Shown here: piece after piece, positions 8,885 through 19,840 of the stretch
Layout: the number at the start of each line of letters is the position of its first letter
How positions within the stretch are numbered: the stretch's first letter is position 1
Assembly: GCA_030653365.1 (NCBI GenBank)
Contig: JAURZL010000005.1
Coordinates: 185,469-249,468, forward strand
DNA length: 64,000 bases
Source: Anaerolineaceae bacterium
GTDB lineage: Bacteria; Chloroflexota; Anaerolineae; Anaerolineales; Anaerolineaceae
Reading direction: 5' to 3'
Notes under the pieces: generated by a model
Told to the model about the DNA's origin: nothing
Databases searched by the model: none
Seen by the model: the letters and a program-made list of their open reading frames with translations, nothing else
Made by a program: the position numbers and the translations under genes

Positions 8885-10390
8885 ATGAGAGATGCTTTAC
8901 TGGGTCTGGATGTGGGAACAACGTCAACCAAAGCGGTTCTTTTTGATTTGGCTGGTCGGGAATTAGCACGAGCCAGTTCCAATCCTTACCACAATCTCTC
9001 ACCACAACCGGGATGGGTAGAGCAGGATCCCGAAGAAGTATGGCAGGCTGTGGTAGACACATTACAGCAGATAATGCAGCAGAGTGGTGATACGGCGGAG
9101 ATCAAGGCCATTTGCATGGCCGTCCAAAGTGGATCGCTCTTGCCTGCTAACAAAGCTGGAGTACCAGTCTACCCAATCATCACCTGGTTGGACGGTCGCA
9201 CTGATCAGCTGATTGCCGATTGGAAAAAAGCCGGAATTCAGGAAAAGATTAAGCCCATCAACGGTTGGTCACTCATCCCCGGATTGCCTTTACCAACGAT
9301 CGCCTGGCTGCGTCAATATAATCCGCAAGTTTTTCAAAAGGCAGAGCACTATTATTCCGTCAATGATTTCATTGCCCATCGTTTAACGGGTGAATCCGTC
9401 AGTAATCCATCGAATGCTGGTGGTATGCAGCTGATGGACCTGCATGATGGGAATTGGAACGAAACAATTTGTGAATTGGCTGGAATAAATTCTGGCATGC
9501 TTTCAGCCGTGCAACCTTCCGGGTCGATCATCGGAGAAATATCCCCAACTATTTGCAACCTGACCGGTTTGAACCCGGGTGTTGTCTTGGTGAATGGTGG
9601 CCATGATCAGGTTTGTACGGCATTGGGATTAGGCATCAACCATCCAGGCAAGTTCTTATTGGCCTGCGGAACCGCCTGGGTCTTCACTGGCATATTAACT
9701 TCCCCGGAGTTGGGTGAATTACCTGATGCTCTTGGGCTTAACTTTCACGCTTACCCCGAACGCTGGACATTATCACAATCTTTGGGTGGCTTAGGGGCAT
9801 CGCTGGAGTGGTGGGTTAATCGTGCCTGGCAGGGTGTAGATATTAAGGCATCCGGAGATGACGTATCCCGCCAGGATAAATTTAAAGCCTATAACCAGGA
9901 ATTGCACAAAACGGAAGCAAACCAAAATTTAATCTTCCTGCCGATGACCGGTGGGCATGCTGACCCGGCAACAACCCGACGAGGTGGCTTTATTGGCCTG
10001 GACTTCACCCACACCCGCGCAGAGATGGGCAGGGCAATCATGGAAGGTGCCGGATATGAATTGCGCTGGGCACTGGATGCTGTGCGCATGGCTGGGCAAC
10101 CGATAGACTGTTTATGGATGGTGGGTGGCGCAGCGCAGAGTCCGATTTGGCCTTCAATTCTGGCTGATATCACCGGATTGCCGATCCAGATTCCAGAATA
10201 TGATAACTGGCCAGCCTTGGGTGCAGCCATTCTGGCAGGTGTTGGCAGTGGTTTGTTTGCCGATATCGATTCTGCCCTGGAAAATTTTAGAAAACCCACC
10301 AGAGAGATTTTTCCGAATCCAGATAATAAAAAAATTTATGAAAGTGGATTTTACCACTATAAGCAATTAATCAAACAACGACATGAATGA
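8885..10390 (+). CDS. FGGY-family carbohydrate kinase (xylulokinase-like)
   Basis: LGLDVGTTSTKAVLFDLAGRE; GGHDQVCTALGLG; MVGGAAQSPIWPSILADITGLPIQ. Confidence 0.9.
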   Translation: MRDALLGLDVGTTSTKAVLFDLAGRELARASSNPYHNLSPQPGWVEQDPEEVWQAVVDTLQQIMQQSGDTAEIKAICMAVQSGSLLPANKAGVPVYPIITWLDGRTDQLIADWKKAGIQEKIKPINGWSLIPGLPLPTIAWLRQYNPQVFQKAEHYYSVNDFIAHRLTGESVSNPSNAGGMQLMDLHDGNWNETICELAGINSGMLSAVQPSGSIIGEISPTICNLTGLNPGVVLVNGGHDQVCTALGLGINHPGKFLLACGTAWVFTGILTSPELGELPDALGLNFHAYPERWTLSQSLGGLGASLEWWVNRAWQGVDIKASGDDVSRQDKFKAYNQELHKTEANQNLIFLPMTGGHADPATTRRGGFIGLDFTHTRAEMGRAIMEGAGYELRWALDAVRMAGQPIDCLWMVGGAAQSPIWPSILADITGLPIQIPEYDNWPALGAAILAGVGSGLFADIDSALENFRKPTREIFPNPDNKKIYESGFYHYKQLIKQRHE

Positions 10391-10430
10391 GCGTTTGATC
10401 ACATCATCTGAAAGAGAGAAGGAAAGAACT

Positions 10431-11438
10431 ATGGAAAAACCAACAGTGGCGATCACCATTGGAAAAGCCAATTACAAAAGGATGTTCAGTCAGGAAGCGT
10501 GGGATGCATTGGAATCTTTTGCAAATGTCATCCACCATCCAGGAGATGAACCAACGGAAAAGGACGAGTTAATCAAATTATTGGCGGACGCGGATGCCTG
10601 TATCACCAGTTGGGGTGTGGCTACCCTTGATGCTGATGTCATGAATGCAGCGCCAAAACTAAAGGCCATGGCACACATGGGTAGTAGTGTAAAACGATTT
10701 ACCAGTGATGAGTTCTGGAAAAGAGAAATGCACCTGACCAGTACCGGTATTGCGCTGGCAAAGACGGTGGCAGAGACCACATTGGGATTAATGATCGTCG
10801 GCCAGAAAAGAATCTGGCAGCTGGCAAAACACGTGCGCGAAGGTGGCTGGCGCGAAGCTCCTGTCTGGGATCGCTGGTATGCCTGTGAGCTCTATCGCCA
10901 AAATGTTGGCATCATTGGTGCCAGTAATGTTGGTCGGCATGTCATTGAATTGATGAAACCATTCAAGCCAAATGTCCTGCTCTATGATCCATTTGTCAGT
11001 GCGGAAGAAGCACACCAATTAGGTGCAACCAAAGTGGAATTGGATGAATTATTACGTGAATCGGATGTGGTATCCATTCATGCCCCGGCCAACCGCTATA
11101 CCCATCAGATGTTGAATGCTGCGGGGCTGGCTTTGATGAAGGATGATGCCTTAATCATCAACACAGCCCGTGGTACACTGATTGATGAGCAAGCTTTGAT
11201 CGCCGAATTAAGCAAAGGACGTTTTTTTGCATTCCTGGATGTAACGGATCCGGAACCTCCAGCCGCGGACAGCCCACTAAGGACACTGGATAATGTTGTT
11301 GTGGTGCCGCATATCGCTGGATGTATCGATAATTGCACGATGCTCGGAGAGTTAGCAGTAGAAGAATTACGTAGGTTTTTTGCTGGTGAACCCGCTGTTT
11401 ACCAGATTACCCCAGAATTATTTGAGAGGATTTCATAA
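10431..11438 (+). CDS. D-isomer-specific 2-hydroxyacid dehydrogenase
   Basis: [56 protein letters not shown] gaaagaact before ATG 10431. Confidence 0.9.
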   Translation: MEKPTVAITIGKANYKRMFSQEAWDALESFANVIHHPGDEPTEKDELIKLLADADACITSWGVATLDADVMNAAPKLKAMAHMGSSVKRFTSDEFWKREMHLTSTGIALAKTVAETTLGLMIVGQKRIWQLAKHVREGGWREAPVWDRWYACELYRQNVGIIGASNVGRHVIELMKPFKPNVLLYDPFVSAEEAHQLGATKVELDELLRESDVVSIHAPANRYTHQMLNAAGLALMKDDALIINTARGTLIDEQALIAELSKGRFFAFLDVTDPEPPAADSPLRTLDNVVVVPHIAGCIDNCTMLGELAVEELRRFFAGEPAVYQITPELFERIS

Positions 11439-11439
11439 T

Positions 11440-12216
11440 ATGAGAACACGTCGTTTAAAACACATTTTTCGTCCCGATGGACGCGCCTTTATCGTTGCAT
11501 TCGATCATGGCATGATTGATGGCCCCGCAAAAGGTATGGAACAACCGGGTGAGATTCTACGGCAGATCGCCGCTGGTGGTGCAGATGCAATTCTGACCAC
11601 GTACGGAACCGCCGAGAAATTCGCTGAAGAAATCGAGCCTTTGGGATTGATCATGCGATTGGATGGTGGCGGCACCAAACTGGGCAAGATGGGTCCAGGT
11701 TCCTTATTCTGGTCGGTGGAAGATGCATTACGGATTGGGGCAGATGCCGTGGCAGTATCAGCATTCCCCGGTGCTCCGGAAGAAGAAGATTCTTTACGCA
11801 CACTCGCTGAAGTGATCGGTGAAGCCCATCTATGGGGCTTGCCTGTGATGGGTGAAATGGTTCCCGGTGGTTTTGACAGTCCGGATTATATGCGAACAGC
11901 AGAAAGTATTGCGATTGCAGCCAGAATTGGCGCAGAATTAGGCGCTGACTGGGTGAAGATCCCTTATGCTGAGGGATTCGAAGCAGTGACTTCAACCTGT
12001 TACGTACCGGCAGTGATTCTGGGTGGTGCCAAAAAAGGCAGCGAACGGGAAATGTTGGAAAAGATTCGTACGGCATTGGATGTTGGTGCCACCGGTGTAG
12101 CCATTGGGAGAAATATTTTCCAGGCTGATAACCCCCAGACGATGGTGGCAGCCATTGCTGCGTTGATTCATGATAATGTCTCCATCGATGAAGCGATGAA
12201 GATTCTTAACGGATAA
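11440..12216 (+). CDS. DhnA/LsrF-type class I aldolase
   Basis: [69 protein letters not shown]. Confidence 0.85.
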   Translation: MRTRRLKHIFRPDGRAFIVAFDHGMIDGPAKGMEQPGEILRQIAAGGADAILTTYGTAEKFAEEIEPLGLIMRLDGGGTKLGKMGPGSLFWSVEDALRIGADAVAVSAFPGAPEEEDSLRTLAEVIGEAHLWGLPVMGEMVPGGFDSPDYMRTAESIAIAARIGAELGADWVKIPYAEGFEAVTSTCYVPAVILGGAKKGSEREMLEKIRTALDVGATGVAIGRNIFQADNPQTMVAAIAALIHDNVSIDEAMKILNG

Positions 12217-12239
12217 TTAGTTTCATAATTTTTTGGCCA

Positions 12240-12275
12240 TGGTGTTTTTGCGGGCTAAAGACTGCAAAAACACCA
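12240..12275. terminator. Stem-loop (12 bp) between aldolase and SDR genes
   Basis: TGGTGTTTTTGC - GGGCTAAAGACT - GCAAAAACACCA. Confidence 0.65.
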
Positions 12276-12317
12276 GACAAACTGTCGATAACAATTAAGA
12301 AAACAGAGGATATATAT

Positions 12318-13097
12318 ATGAAAAGGTTTGAAAATCAAGTAGTTGTGATCACCGGTGCCGCGAATGGTATCGGAAAAGCCTGTGCGCAACGGTTTGCGCA
12401 GGAAGGTGCTTTTGTTGCCTGTCTGGATGTGACTGATGAGCTGAACCTGGCTGTGGCCGAGGAAGTACGCAGTCTTGGTATGGGTGCGATCGCTGTGCAT
12501 TGTGACGTAACTGATCCTGAGAACGTGAAAGCATCCATTGATACAGTGATGGAAAAATGGGGCCGTGTGGACGTGTTTGTAGGTTCTGCGGGAATTTATA
12601 CCGGTGCCCCATTGGCTGAAGTTACAATGGAACAATGGAATCGAACAATTAATATCAATCTAACCGGTGTATTCCTGACAAATCAAGCGGTTGTACCGAT
12701 TATGATGAAACAACGCTCTGGCAGTATCATCAATATATCCTCCATGGCTGGAAAGACCAGCTGGGTGGCTTCTGCTGCTTATTCGTCCTCTAAAAGTGGG
12801 GTGATTGGGTTAACTCGTTCTGTGGCGATGGAACTGGCACCTTTCGGTGCTACAGCAAATGCTGTTTGTCCCGGAAATACCCTGACAGATATGGTCCGTA
12901 ATGTTGCCACAAAAGTAGGTGGTATGGATGGCATGACGGGTGAGGAATGGCTTCAGATGCGTGCGAATGATTGCCCAATGAAACGACTGGCTGAACCCTG
13001 GGAGATGGCTGGTGTGGTAGCTTTCCTGGCTTCAGAAGATTCCCGCTTTTTAACCGGCCAGGCGATTGAAGTCGATGGTGGATTGGTAATGTCATAG
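12318..13097 (+). CDS. SDR-family oxidoreductase
   Basis: VVITGAANGIGKACAQRFAQEG; YSSSKSGVIGLTRSVAMELAPFG; FLTGQAIEVDGGLVMS. Confidence 0.93.
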   Translation: MKRFENQVVVITGAANGIGKACAQRFAQEGAFVACLDVTDELNLAVAEEVRSLGMGAIAVHCDVTDPENVKASIDTVMEKWGRVDVFVGSAGIYTGAPLAEVTMEQWNRTININLTGVFLTNQAVVPIMMKQRSGSIINISSMAGKTSWVASAAYSSSKSGVIGLTRSVAMELAPFGATANAVCPGNTLTDMVRNVATKVGGMDGMTGEEWLQMRANDCPMKRLAEPWEMAGVVAFLASEDSRFLTGQAIEVDGGLVMS

Positions 13098-13247
13098 GAT
13101 AAACCTGGACTTGAAGTGACACAACCAGTGTTTGGAAACTGTAAAGAAATTAGTACAAATTTCGAAAAATATAGATTAAAATTACTTGGTTTTATCTTCA
13201 ATCAACAATAGTATTTAATCACTACGACCATAGCGCAAAGGATTAAG

Positions 13248-13784
13248 ATGGAAATTGGAAAACGGATCAACAATCGAAGAAAAGAATTAGGTTTAAGTTT
13301 ACGTGAATTGGGGGACCTTGCTGGTGTCACAGCAAGCTTTTTGAGTCAGATTGAGAATGATCAGGTTTCTCCCTCTTTAAATTCATTGCAAAGCATTTCG
13401 ACCGCATTAAAAGTTCCAATTTTTTACCTGTTAAATGAAGGAACTAATGGAAATGTTGTGCGGGCAAATGAGCGCACAAAAGTATTTTTCCCTGATTCCA
13501 AAATTGGATACGATCTGTTAACAGCAGATTTTTCCAAACAAATGATGAGTTATATCATCCACATGGAACCGCATGCAACACGCGTAGCAATGACATTATC
13601 GAAATCCACTGAACAATGGATGCATGTTTTGAGCGGAAAAATGAAAATTATCGTGGCAGAAGATACATTTATTCTGGATGCAGGCGATACAATTTATTAT
13701 GATGGAGATATGCTGGTAGAATTTGGATCAATCACCGATGAAGAATTAGTGATTGTTTGCTGTATCACCCCACCGGTATTCTAA
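13248..13784 (+). CDS. XRE-family regulator with cupin domain
   Basis: N-terminal HTH (LGLSLRELGDLAGVTASFLSQIENDQVSPSLNSL) then cupin (HVLSGKMKIIVAEDTFILDAGDTIYYDGD). Confidence 0.9.
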   Translation: MEIGKRINNRRKELGLSLRELGDLAGVTASFLSQIENDQVSPSLNSLQSISTALKVPIFYLLNEGTNGNVVRANERTKVFFPDSKIGYDLLTADFSKQMMSYIIHMEPHATRVAMTLSKSTEQWMHVLSGKMKIIVAEDTFILDAGDTIYYDGDMLVEFGSITDEELVIVCCITPPVF

Positions 13785-13791
13785 AATAAAA

Positions 13792-13820
13792 GGGAACGGA
13801 CAAAGAATTCGTCCGTTCCC
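13792..13820. terminator. Bidirectional stem-loop between convergent genes
   Basis: GGGAACGGAC - AAAGAATTC - GTCCGTTCCC. Confidence 0.8.
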
Positions 13821-13836
13821 AAATTAATTCAAAAAA

Positions 13837-15258
13837 TCACTCTTCGGGAACGGCATCTGCCAGGAAACTTTGGGGCAGGGGGTGCAGCGGCGGCCGGATC
13901 GAGTAATAGCCAACCGCTTCACGGGTTACACCTTCCCCCGATAATTGATCAGCCATGATGGCAGCCACCGTGTGCTCACACATGCGTCCCTGACAATTGC
14001 CCATTCCGGTGCGGGTCAGCATCTTGACCTCTCCGATTGAACGGGCACCATTCTGGATGGCTTCTTTGATCTCGCCCAGGGTAATTTCTTCACATCGGCA
14101 GATGATCGTATCATCTTTGAGCAACGAAACCAATCCGGCTGATGGCGTGAATAGATCATTGAGCAAACCGCCAAAGCGTTGCTGTTGCTGCAGGTCTGAT
14201 TGAATCTCATTGCGGATTTGTTTTTCCCGGCTGGGACTGAGATGCCCGGTGTTTTTCGCTACCGCGGCACCAGCTATTCTCCCTTCCAGTCGGGCATTTT
14301 CCGCACCACCGACACCAGCACCATCCCCGATCACATAAACTCCAGGAATACTGCTCTGGCAACTATCGTCACGCACAGGGATCCAGCCACCCTTACCGGG
14401 CTGATAAGTCATCTCGCAATCAATCATGCGTGCCAGACCGGTATTGGGGGTCAGGGTAAAACCACTCACCACCAGATCCACATCAAAAACCTGCTCTGTC
14501 CCCGGAATCTGCTGACCTGATTTGTCCGTCTTCGCAATGACAGCTCGTTCAACCGCTTCTTTTCCGCGAGCTTCCACGATTGTCCAACCAACTTTATAAG
14601 GGGTCTTTCCGCGCAGGATAGAGCTCATATATTTGGCACCTTCTTTGAGGCGATCCCATTGCCGCAGCATGGTAAAGGCATGCTTGATGCCACGCGGTAA
14701 AATGTGGTTTGCTTCGCATACTGCCACCACTTCCACACCAGCTTTGATCAGATGCGCAGCCACGGAGAATAAAAGTGGACCGGTACCCGAAATGACTGCA
14801 CGTTTTCCAGGAGCAACCCGTTGGTTCTTCAGGAGCGTCAAACTACCACCACTGGTTACCACACCTGGTAATGTCCATCCGGGGAAAGCAATCGGGGTAT
14901 CATACGAACCAGTGGAAAGGATCAGATGTTTCGCTCGAATATATTTCGGTGCATTTTGACCATAGAGTGCTACTAACCAGCCATTGTTTTCTTCCCGAAA
15001 CAAACCCCAAACCAGGCAATTAAAAATTTTCAACGAAGGAACACGCAAGGTTTGGTTAACCAGCTCCCGACCAGCTGCTTCTGTTTTGGTTTCGTATTCT
15101 ACTTTGAATGCCTGTGGATTCTGCATGTAATACTGACCTCCCGGTTGGGCGTATTGATCGATCAATGCGGTACGCACCCCAAATCCGGCAGCGTTGATGG
15201 TTGCTTCCATTCCACCGGGACCTGCTCCAATGACAGCAAGCTCATAAGATTCAATCAT
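13837..15258 (-). CDS. FAD-dependent oxidoreductase with BFD-like [2Fe-2S] C-terminus (HcnB / opine oxidase alpha-like)
   Basis: LAVIGAGPGGMEATINAAGFG; C-terminal CRCEEITLGEIKEAI...MLTRTGMGNCQGRMC. Confidence 0.88.
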   Translation of the reverse strand: MIESYELAVIGAGPGGMEATINAAGFGVRTALIDQYAQPGGQYYMQNPQAFKVEYETKTEAAGRELVNQTLRVPSLKIFNCLVWGLFREENNGWLVALYGQNAPKYIRAKHLILSTGSYDTPIAFPGWTLPGVVTSGGSLTLLKNQRVAPGKRAVISGTGPLLFSVAAHLIKAGVEVVAVCEANHILPRGIKHAFTMLRQWDRLKEGAKYMSSILRGKTPYKVGWTIVEARGKEAVERAVIAKTDKSGQQIPGTEQVFDVDLVVSGFTLTPNTGLARMIDCEMTYQPGKGGWIPVRDDSCQSSIPGVYVIGDGAGVGGAENARLEGRIAGAAVAKNTGHLSPSREKQIRNEIQSDLQQQQRFGGLLNDLFTPSAGLVSLLKDDTIICRCEEITLGEIKEAIQNGARSIGEVKMLTRTGMGNCQGRMCEHTVAAIMADQLSGEGVTREAVGYYSIRPPLHPLPQSFLADAVPEE

Positions 15259-15569
15259 AATTCCAACTCCTTGCAGGTCTCGATTCGCATGCCTTCTTCC
15301 ACCATGGTGACACAGGCTCGTTGCGCATGTACACCATTGATCGTGACAAGGCATTCGTAACAGATGCCCATTCCGCAATACAGGCTGCGGGGTTGCTTAT
15401 GTTTATGACTGTTATGGAAGGTACGAATTCCAGCTGCCAGCATTGCAGCCGCCACCGTCTCACCTTGGTAAGCTTCGATTGGGTTTCCATCAACGCTGAT
15501 GTTGACAGGATTACCGCGTTGTATCGCGGGGAGCATATCACTAGATTTATTAATGCGAAACATAAGCAT
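15255..15569 (-). CDS. (2Fe-2S)-binding small subunit (HcnA / sarcosine-opine oxidase-like)
   Basis: PVNISVDGNPIEAYQGETVAAAMLAAG...RSLYCGMGICYECLVTINGVHAQRAC. Confidence 0.87.
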   Translation of the reverse strand: MLMFRINKSSDMLPAIQRGNPVNISVDGNPIEAYQGETVAAAMLAAGIRTFHNSHKHKQPRSLYCGMGICYECLVTINGVHAQRACVTMVEEGMRIETCKELEL

Positions 15570-16710
15570 TCCTTTCTGGTAGAAAAGCTTGAATATCCAA
15601 TTCTGATTGACCGGTTGTGATCAATTGTGTAATGGTTTTCCCGGCCAATGGGGTTACGATGACGGTGGAGCGAAAAGCTGTGGCCATATATAAACCCTTT
15701 ATGCTTTCGACGGGACCAAATAACGGCAGTCCATCCCGGGTATCGGCAATCGCGGCTGACCAGCCTCGCAGGATGCGCAGATTTCGGAACGCAGGGAAAT
15801 ACTTCAGGACGGAACGGCTGATGGAAGGTAATGCCTGATACGGTAAGTTCTTATCAAAATGGTCTGCTTCAAACATCGATTCCCCTAATAATAAATTCCC
15901 ATGCGTGGATTGGCTGATGGCCATATTTGCCAGCAGTACCCCGGCAGGAATATCAGCACCCATTTCGAAGAAAGAAGCAGATGCCAGGTGGTTTCTCATT
16001 TGTATAGGCAGTGGTTCCGTGACCATTGCCTGTCCGAGCACATAATGGATGGCATTCCAATCGCAACCCAATTTTCGCCCCAACATGGCGGTTTGAGCAC
16101 CTGTACACAATACGATAAATTCAGCGGAAAAATTCTGGTTGGGGGTCTTCAGGGATTTTATTCTGGAATGTTCAACCTCGAAACCAATCACTTGGGTGTG
16201 ATAAAACTCCTGGAGTCCAAAAGCGCGGGCACGGGTGAGATAGGCGAAGATCAGCTGAAAAGGATCGAGCTGGCCTTCGTCAGAGTGGTAAAGTCCGCCG
16301 AGTAAATTCGTTGGATCGATGGTTGGTTCGACTTCCTGAAGCTGACTGGCCGTGATCATGGAAGCCTGAATCCCGATCGACTGCAATGATTTTTCACGAG
16401 CCGACAGGATGTTCCATTGGTTTTCATTTTCAATCGGCAGCAAGCCCCCTAATTTTCTTAATCCCAGATTCCAATCCAATTCTTCTTCCAGGGTTTCGAT
16501 ATGCCTTTGGGCTTGCCTGATCATCGTGACGCTGTGCTCGAGTTCCAAATCCTGGACCTGGATATTGCCATAATTGGCGCGTGATGCACCGGCTGCGATC
16601 GGTCCTTGATCCAGGATGGCGGTTTTCAAACCCGCTTTACTGAGATGGTAAGCAACCGAACTGCCAATGTAACCTGCACCAACGACGATCGCATCAAAAT
16701 GATTTTTCAT
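15550..16710 (-). CDS. FAD-dependent oxidoreductase, DAO family (HcnC / opine oxidase beta-like)
   Basis: DAIVVGAGYIGSSVAYHLSKAGLKTAILDQG; GWSAAIADTRDGLPLFGPV. Confidence 0.88.
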   Translation of the reverse strand: MKNHFDAIVVGAGYIGSSVAYHLSKAGLKTAILDQGPIAAGASRANYGNIQVQDLELEHSVTMIRQAQRHIETLEEELDWNLGLRKLGGLLPIENENQWNILSAREKSLQSIGIQASMITASQLQEVEPTIDPTNLLGGLYHSDEGQLDPFQLIFAYLTRARAFGLQEFYHTQVIGFEVEHSRIKSLKTPNQNFSAEFIVLCTGAQTAMLGRKLGCDWNAIHYVLGQAMVTEPLPIQMRNHLASASFFEMGADIPAGVLLANMAISQSTHGNLLLGESMFEADHFDKNLPYQALPSISRSVLKYFPAFRNLRILRGWSAAIADTRDGLPLFGPVESIKGLYMATAFRSTVIVTPLAGKTITQLITTGQSELDIQAFLPERNAYVSH

Positions 16711-17545
16711 TTTTCCCTACAAGATCAGACCAAGATTTGACCAATTCATTCAAATCTTCGACGATTAAATCAGGTTGTATGCCCTTGCTAATGACAGATT
16801 CGGCATGATCGACACCCGTTTCAACCAGGATCGTTTTCATTCCTGCTTTTTGGCCTCCCAGTATATCCGTTTCGAGTCGATCCCCCAACATGGCTGTTTC
16901 GTGCGGTTTAACGCCCATTTTTTTCACCCCCAGCTCAAACATGTAGTGATTTGGTTTTCCCATGATGACTGGTTTTAAATTCGTTGCTGTTTCGAGCATG
17001 ACTAGGGTCATACCACATTCAGGAACCAGACCCTCATCGGTCGGATAGAGTAAATCGGGATTCGTGCCGATGAATTCTGCTCCTTTTTGGAGATGAAGAC
17101 TGGCATATTTTAATTTTTCATAGGTCAGGCTGTAATCACCACCCACCACCACAGCATCCACTGCTTCATCCATTTTTTCAACGATTCGGATGCCGGCTTG
17201 CGTGAGTGCCTGCTGCAATCCACTTTGGCCGATCATGTAAACTTTTCCTGCTGGATATTTTTCCTGGAGATAGATGGCGGTGACTGTGGAGCAGGTGAGA
17301 ATGTTATCGATGCTCAGGTCTGCACCAAAAGCGCTGATCTTTTGGTGGTAGCTTTCCAAGGTTTTGGTGGCGTTATTGGAGGCGATCTGGAATTTTATCT
17401 GCTGGCTATTCAAAAATTGGAAAAAATCCACCAAACCAGGTAGTGCATCATTCCCACGCAGCAAGGTACCATCGATGTCAATCATCAAGGCTTTAATATC
17501 TTTCAGGAATTCTACTGACGGATGACCGATAGAACTCATTACCAA
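16694..17545 (-). CDS. HAD-IIA hydrolase (NagD-like phosphatase)
   Basis: ALMIDIDGTLLRGNDALPG; ASNNATKT; GKPNHYMFELGVKKMG; MLGDRLETDILGGQKAGMKTILV. Confidence 0.9.
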   Translation of the reverse strand: MVMSSIGHPSVEFLKDIKALMIDIDGTLLRGNDALPGLVDFFQFLNSQQIKFQIASNNATKTLESYHQKISAFGADLSIDNILTCSTVTAIYLQEKYPAGKVYMIGQSGLQQALTQAGIRIVEKMDEAVDAVVVGGDYSLTYEKLKYASLHLQKGAEFIGTNPDLLYPTDEGLVPECGMTLVMLETATNLKPVIMGKPNHYMFELGVKKMGVKPHETAMLGDRLETDILGGQKAGMKTILVETGVDHAESVISKGIQPDLIVEDLNELVKSWSDLVGKNEKSF

Positions 17546-19032
17546 TCAAACCCCTGAATAGCTTTTTGATATTTTTCAAATTTGGACTGGTAGAAATTAC
17601 TTAAACGAAGGTCTGGATGAACCTCTTTCTTCTGGATATGGAAATATTGTGAGCATTCTTCAACCGTTTTGTAGATTCCCAGTCCCAGGCAGGCCAGCAT
17701 GGTGGCTCCCATGGCGGGTCCATGACTGTAGGTTGTCAGTGATACGCTAACGCCATTCACATCTGCAATGATCTGTGGCCAGACAGGACTACGGGCAGCA
17801 CCGCCGATCATCCATAACTGCTGGATTTGTGTGCCTTCTTGTTTCAAAGAATCAAGTGCCCAACGAACTTCAAAAGCAGAGGTCTCCAGCACAGCACGGG
17901 TCATATCAACGGCTTGATGATCCAGACGAAGACCAGTGAATCCACCACCGGGGGGAACGTTTCGGGCAAAAGCCGAACCATTCATGGGCAGAAAGAGTAA
18001 ACTGGGATCCAGTTCTTGATGATCACTTAACGACTGGTTCATTAAAGCAAAGCGGTTTTCACGCTTATTTGCATCAGTCTGATTTTCCCAGAGATGCCTG
18101 ACCATCCATTCGGGATAAGCTCCAAAGCCCCCCAGGAATTGGCTGGCGATCCAGTGGTCGGGTATGACATGAAAATTCAAGTCCATTTGTGGCGGGATTA
18201 GTTCCACATTGCCGTGATGTGTGACAGCGTTGATCACCCAGGCAGTACCGCAAGCCAGGAATCCCTGATCGATGCCTGTTACCCCCAAAGCCAGCGCTTC
18301 AGCTGAGTGGTCCTGTCCACCTTGAAAAACGGGTAAGCCAACTGGGAGATTGGTTTGCTGACAAACCTGTTCGGTTAAAGTTCCTACTACCGCTGTAGAA
18401 GCAAAGACGGGAGGGAGTTGATCGGTAGAGATACCAATGATGTCACACAATTCCTGGTTCCATTCGCAGGTGCGAATATCGGTTAAGAGCATTTCTGCAG
18501 CCATTGAGGGATTTGTAGACGAGACTCCGGTAAGCCGGTAGTTCAGAAAGGCATTCACAGGTAACCAGTAACGAGTCTTCTTAAACGTTTCAGGATCATT
18601 GCGTTGAAACCAGGCGATCACCGAAAAAGGCAAGCCGGGTTGTGGTGACCAGCCACTGATCTGGCGTACTTTCTGAGAGGTGCCATCAGCGCTCCATTCC
18701 TGCACAATGCTAAGCGCACGTGAATCCAACCAGGTAACCATATGATTGGTAGGCATAAAATGCTCATCCACTGGGATGATTGAACCTCCCTGGGTGGAGA
18801 GCACAATTCCAAGAACTCTTTGGGATGATGAAACACGTTGTTGTGATTCCCGTAGGGTGGCAATCACTAGGCTCCACAACTCTTCATTATCCTGTTCAAC
18901 AATTCCATTGAGTTTGGAAATCTGGCCACAATGGTATTCCACGACACCGCGTTCTTCCCCGATGGTGTTAATCAGTACGCATTTGATCACCGTAGTCCCA
19001 ACGTCTAAACTGAGAATCAAATCTTCCATCAT
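17539..19032 (-). CDS. FGGY-family carbohydrate kinase
   Basis: LSLDVGTTVIKCVLINTIGEE; FQGGQDHSAEALALG; MIGGAARSPVWPQIIADVNGVSVS. Confidence 0.9.
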   Translation of the reverse strand: MMEDLILSLDVGTTVIKCVLINTIGEERGVVEYHCGQISKLNGIVEQDNEELWSLVIATLRESQQRVSSSQRVLGIVLSTQGGSIIPVDEHFMPTNHMVTWLDSRALSIVQEWSADGTSQKVRQISGWSPQPGLPFSVIAWFQRNDPETFKKTRYWLPVNAFLNYRLTGVSSTNPSMAAEMLLTDIRTCEWNQELCDIIGISTDQLPPVFASTAVVGTLTEQVCQQTNLPVGLPVFQGGQDHSAEALALGVTGIDQGFLACGTAWVINAVTHHGNVELIPPQMDLNFHVIPDHWIASQFLGGFGAYPEWMVRHLWENQTDANKRENRFALMNQSLSDHQELDPSLLFLPMNGSAFARNVPPGGGFTGLRLDHQAVDMTRAVLETSAFEVRWALDSLKQEGTQIQQLWMIGGAARSPVWPQIIADVNGVSVSLTTYSHGPAMGATMLACLGLGIYKTVEECSQYFHIQKKEVHPDLRLSNFYQSKFEKYQKAIQGFDW

Positions 19033-19811
19033 TATCCTTTCGCGATGCGGGCAGCCTCATCCACCGAGACGCCCTGGTGGATGATCGCAGCCAGGGCAGC
19101 CGCCATGGCACCTGGATTGTCCGATTCAAAGATATTGCGTCCGATTGTGCCACCAGCAGCTCCGGCATCCATCGCTTTTTTCATCTCCGTTAGAAATTCC
19201 TCCACCGAGTTACGCTTTTTTGAACCCATGATAACGACGGGTTTATAGCAGGCTTCAACAATTTTCTCAAAACCGTCCACATACGGCACCTTCACCCAAT
19301 CTCCCCCAAGCTCTATGCCAGCCCGTGCAGCCAGTGCCACTCGTTCCACGGTGCGATATTCAGCCGTGCTCATCATTCCACCCGGTACCATTTCCGCCTG
19401 CACTGCCAGACCCCATTGATGAGCTTTGGAGGTGATTTCAGCCAGATTATTGAGGGTGCGCATCTCTTTTTCGTCTCCGGGGAAAGCGGAGATACATAAC
19501 GCATCCGCACCCAGGCGCAAGGCTTCATCGACACCGAACCAGACTGGAGCTTCCACATCCGGACCTAACATGGTGGCAACACCATCGGAACGCAGGATCA
19601 ATCCCACTGGCGAGATTTCTTTGGCAAAATGACGAGCCATTCCATAGGAGGTCATAATTCCATCGACCCCACCCTGGATGGCCTTAACAATTGTTTCCCC
19701 AGGTTTAACCTGTCCTTTGGTTGGACCAAAGATGATGGAGTGTTCCATTGCCATGATCAACACTTTGCCATCGGGTTTAAATAATCGATTGAGTCGACGA
19801 ATATTGTCCAT
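19032..19811 (-). CDS. DhnA/LsrF-type class I aldolase
   Basis: Paralogous to 11440-12216 (RRLNRLFKPDGKVLIMAMEHSIIFGPTKGQ; WVKVPYVDGFEKIVE; TIGRNIFESDNPGAMA). Confidence 0.85.
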   Translation of the reverse strand: MDNIRRLNRLFKPDGKVLIMAMEHSIIFGPTKGQVKPGETIVKAIQGGVDGIMTSYGMARHFAKEISPVGLILRSDGVATMLGPDVEAPVWFGVDEALRLGADALCISAFPGDEKEMRTLNNLAEITSKAHQWGLAVQAEMVPGGMMSTAEYRTVERVALAARAGIELGGDWVKVPYVDGFEKIVEACYKPVVIMGSKKRNSVEEFLTEMKKAMDAGAAGGTIGRNIFESDNPGAMAAALAAIIHQGVSVDEAARIAKG

Positions 19812-19840
19812 AATTATTAATATCCTTTTGAGTTAACGGT

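Noticed and set aside
11651-12076. 141-aa minus-strand ORF
   Set aside because: Antisense to the aldolase gene; His/Pro-rich shadow ORF.
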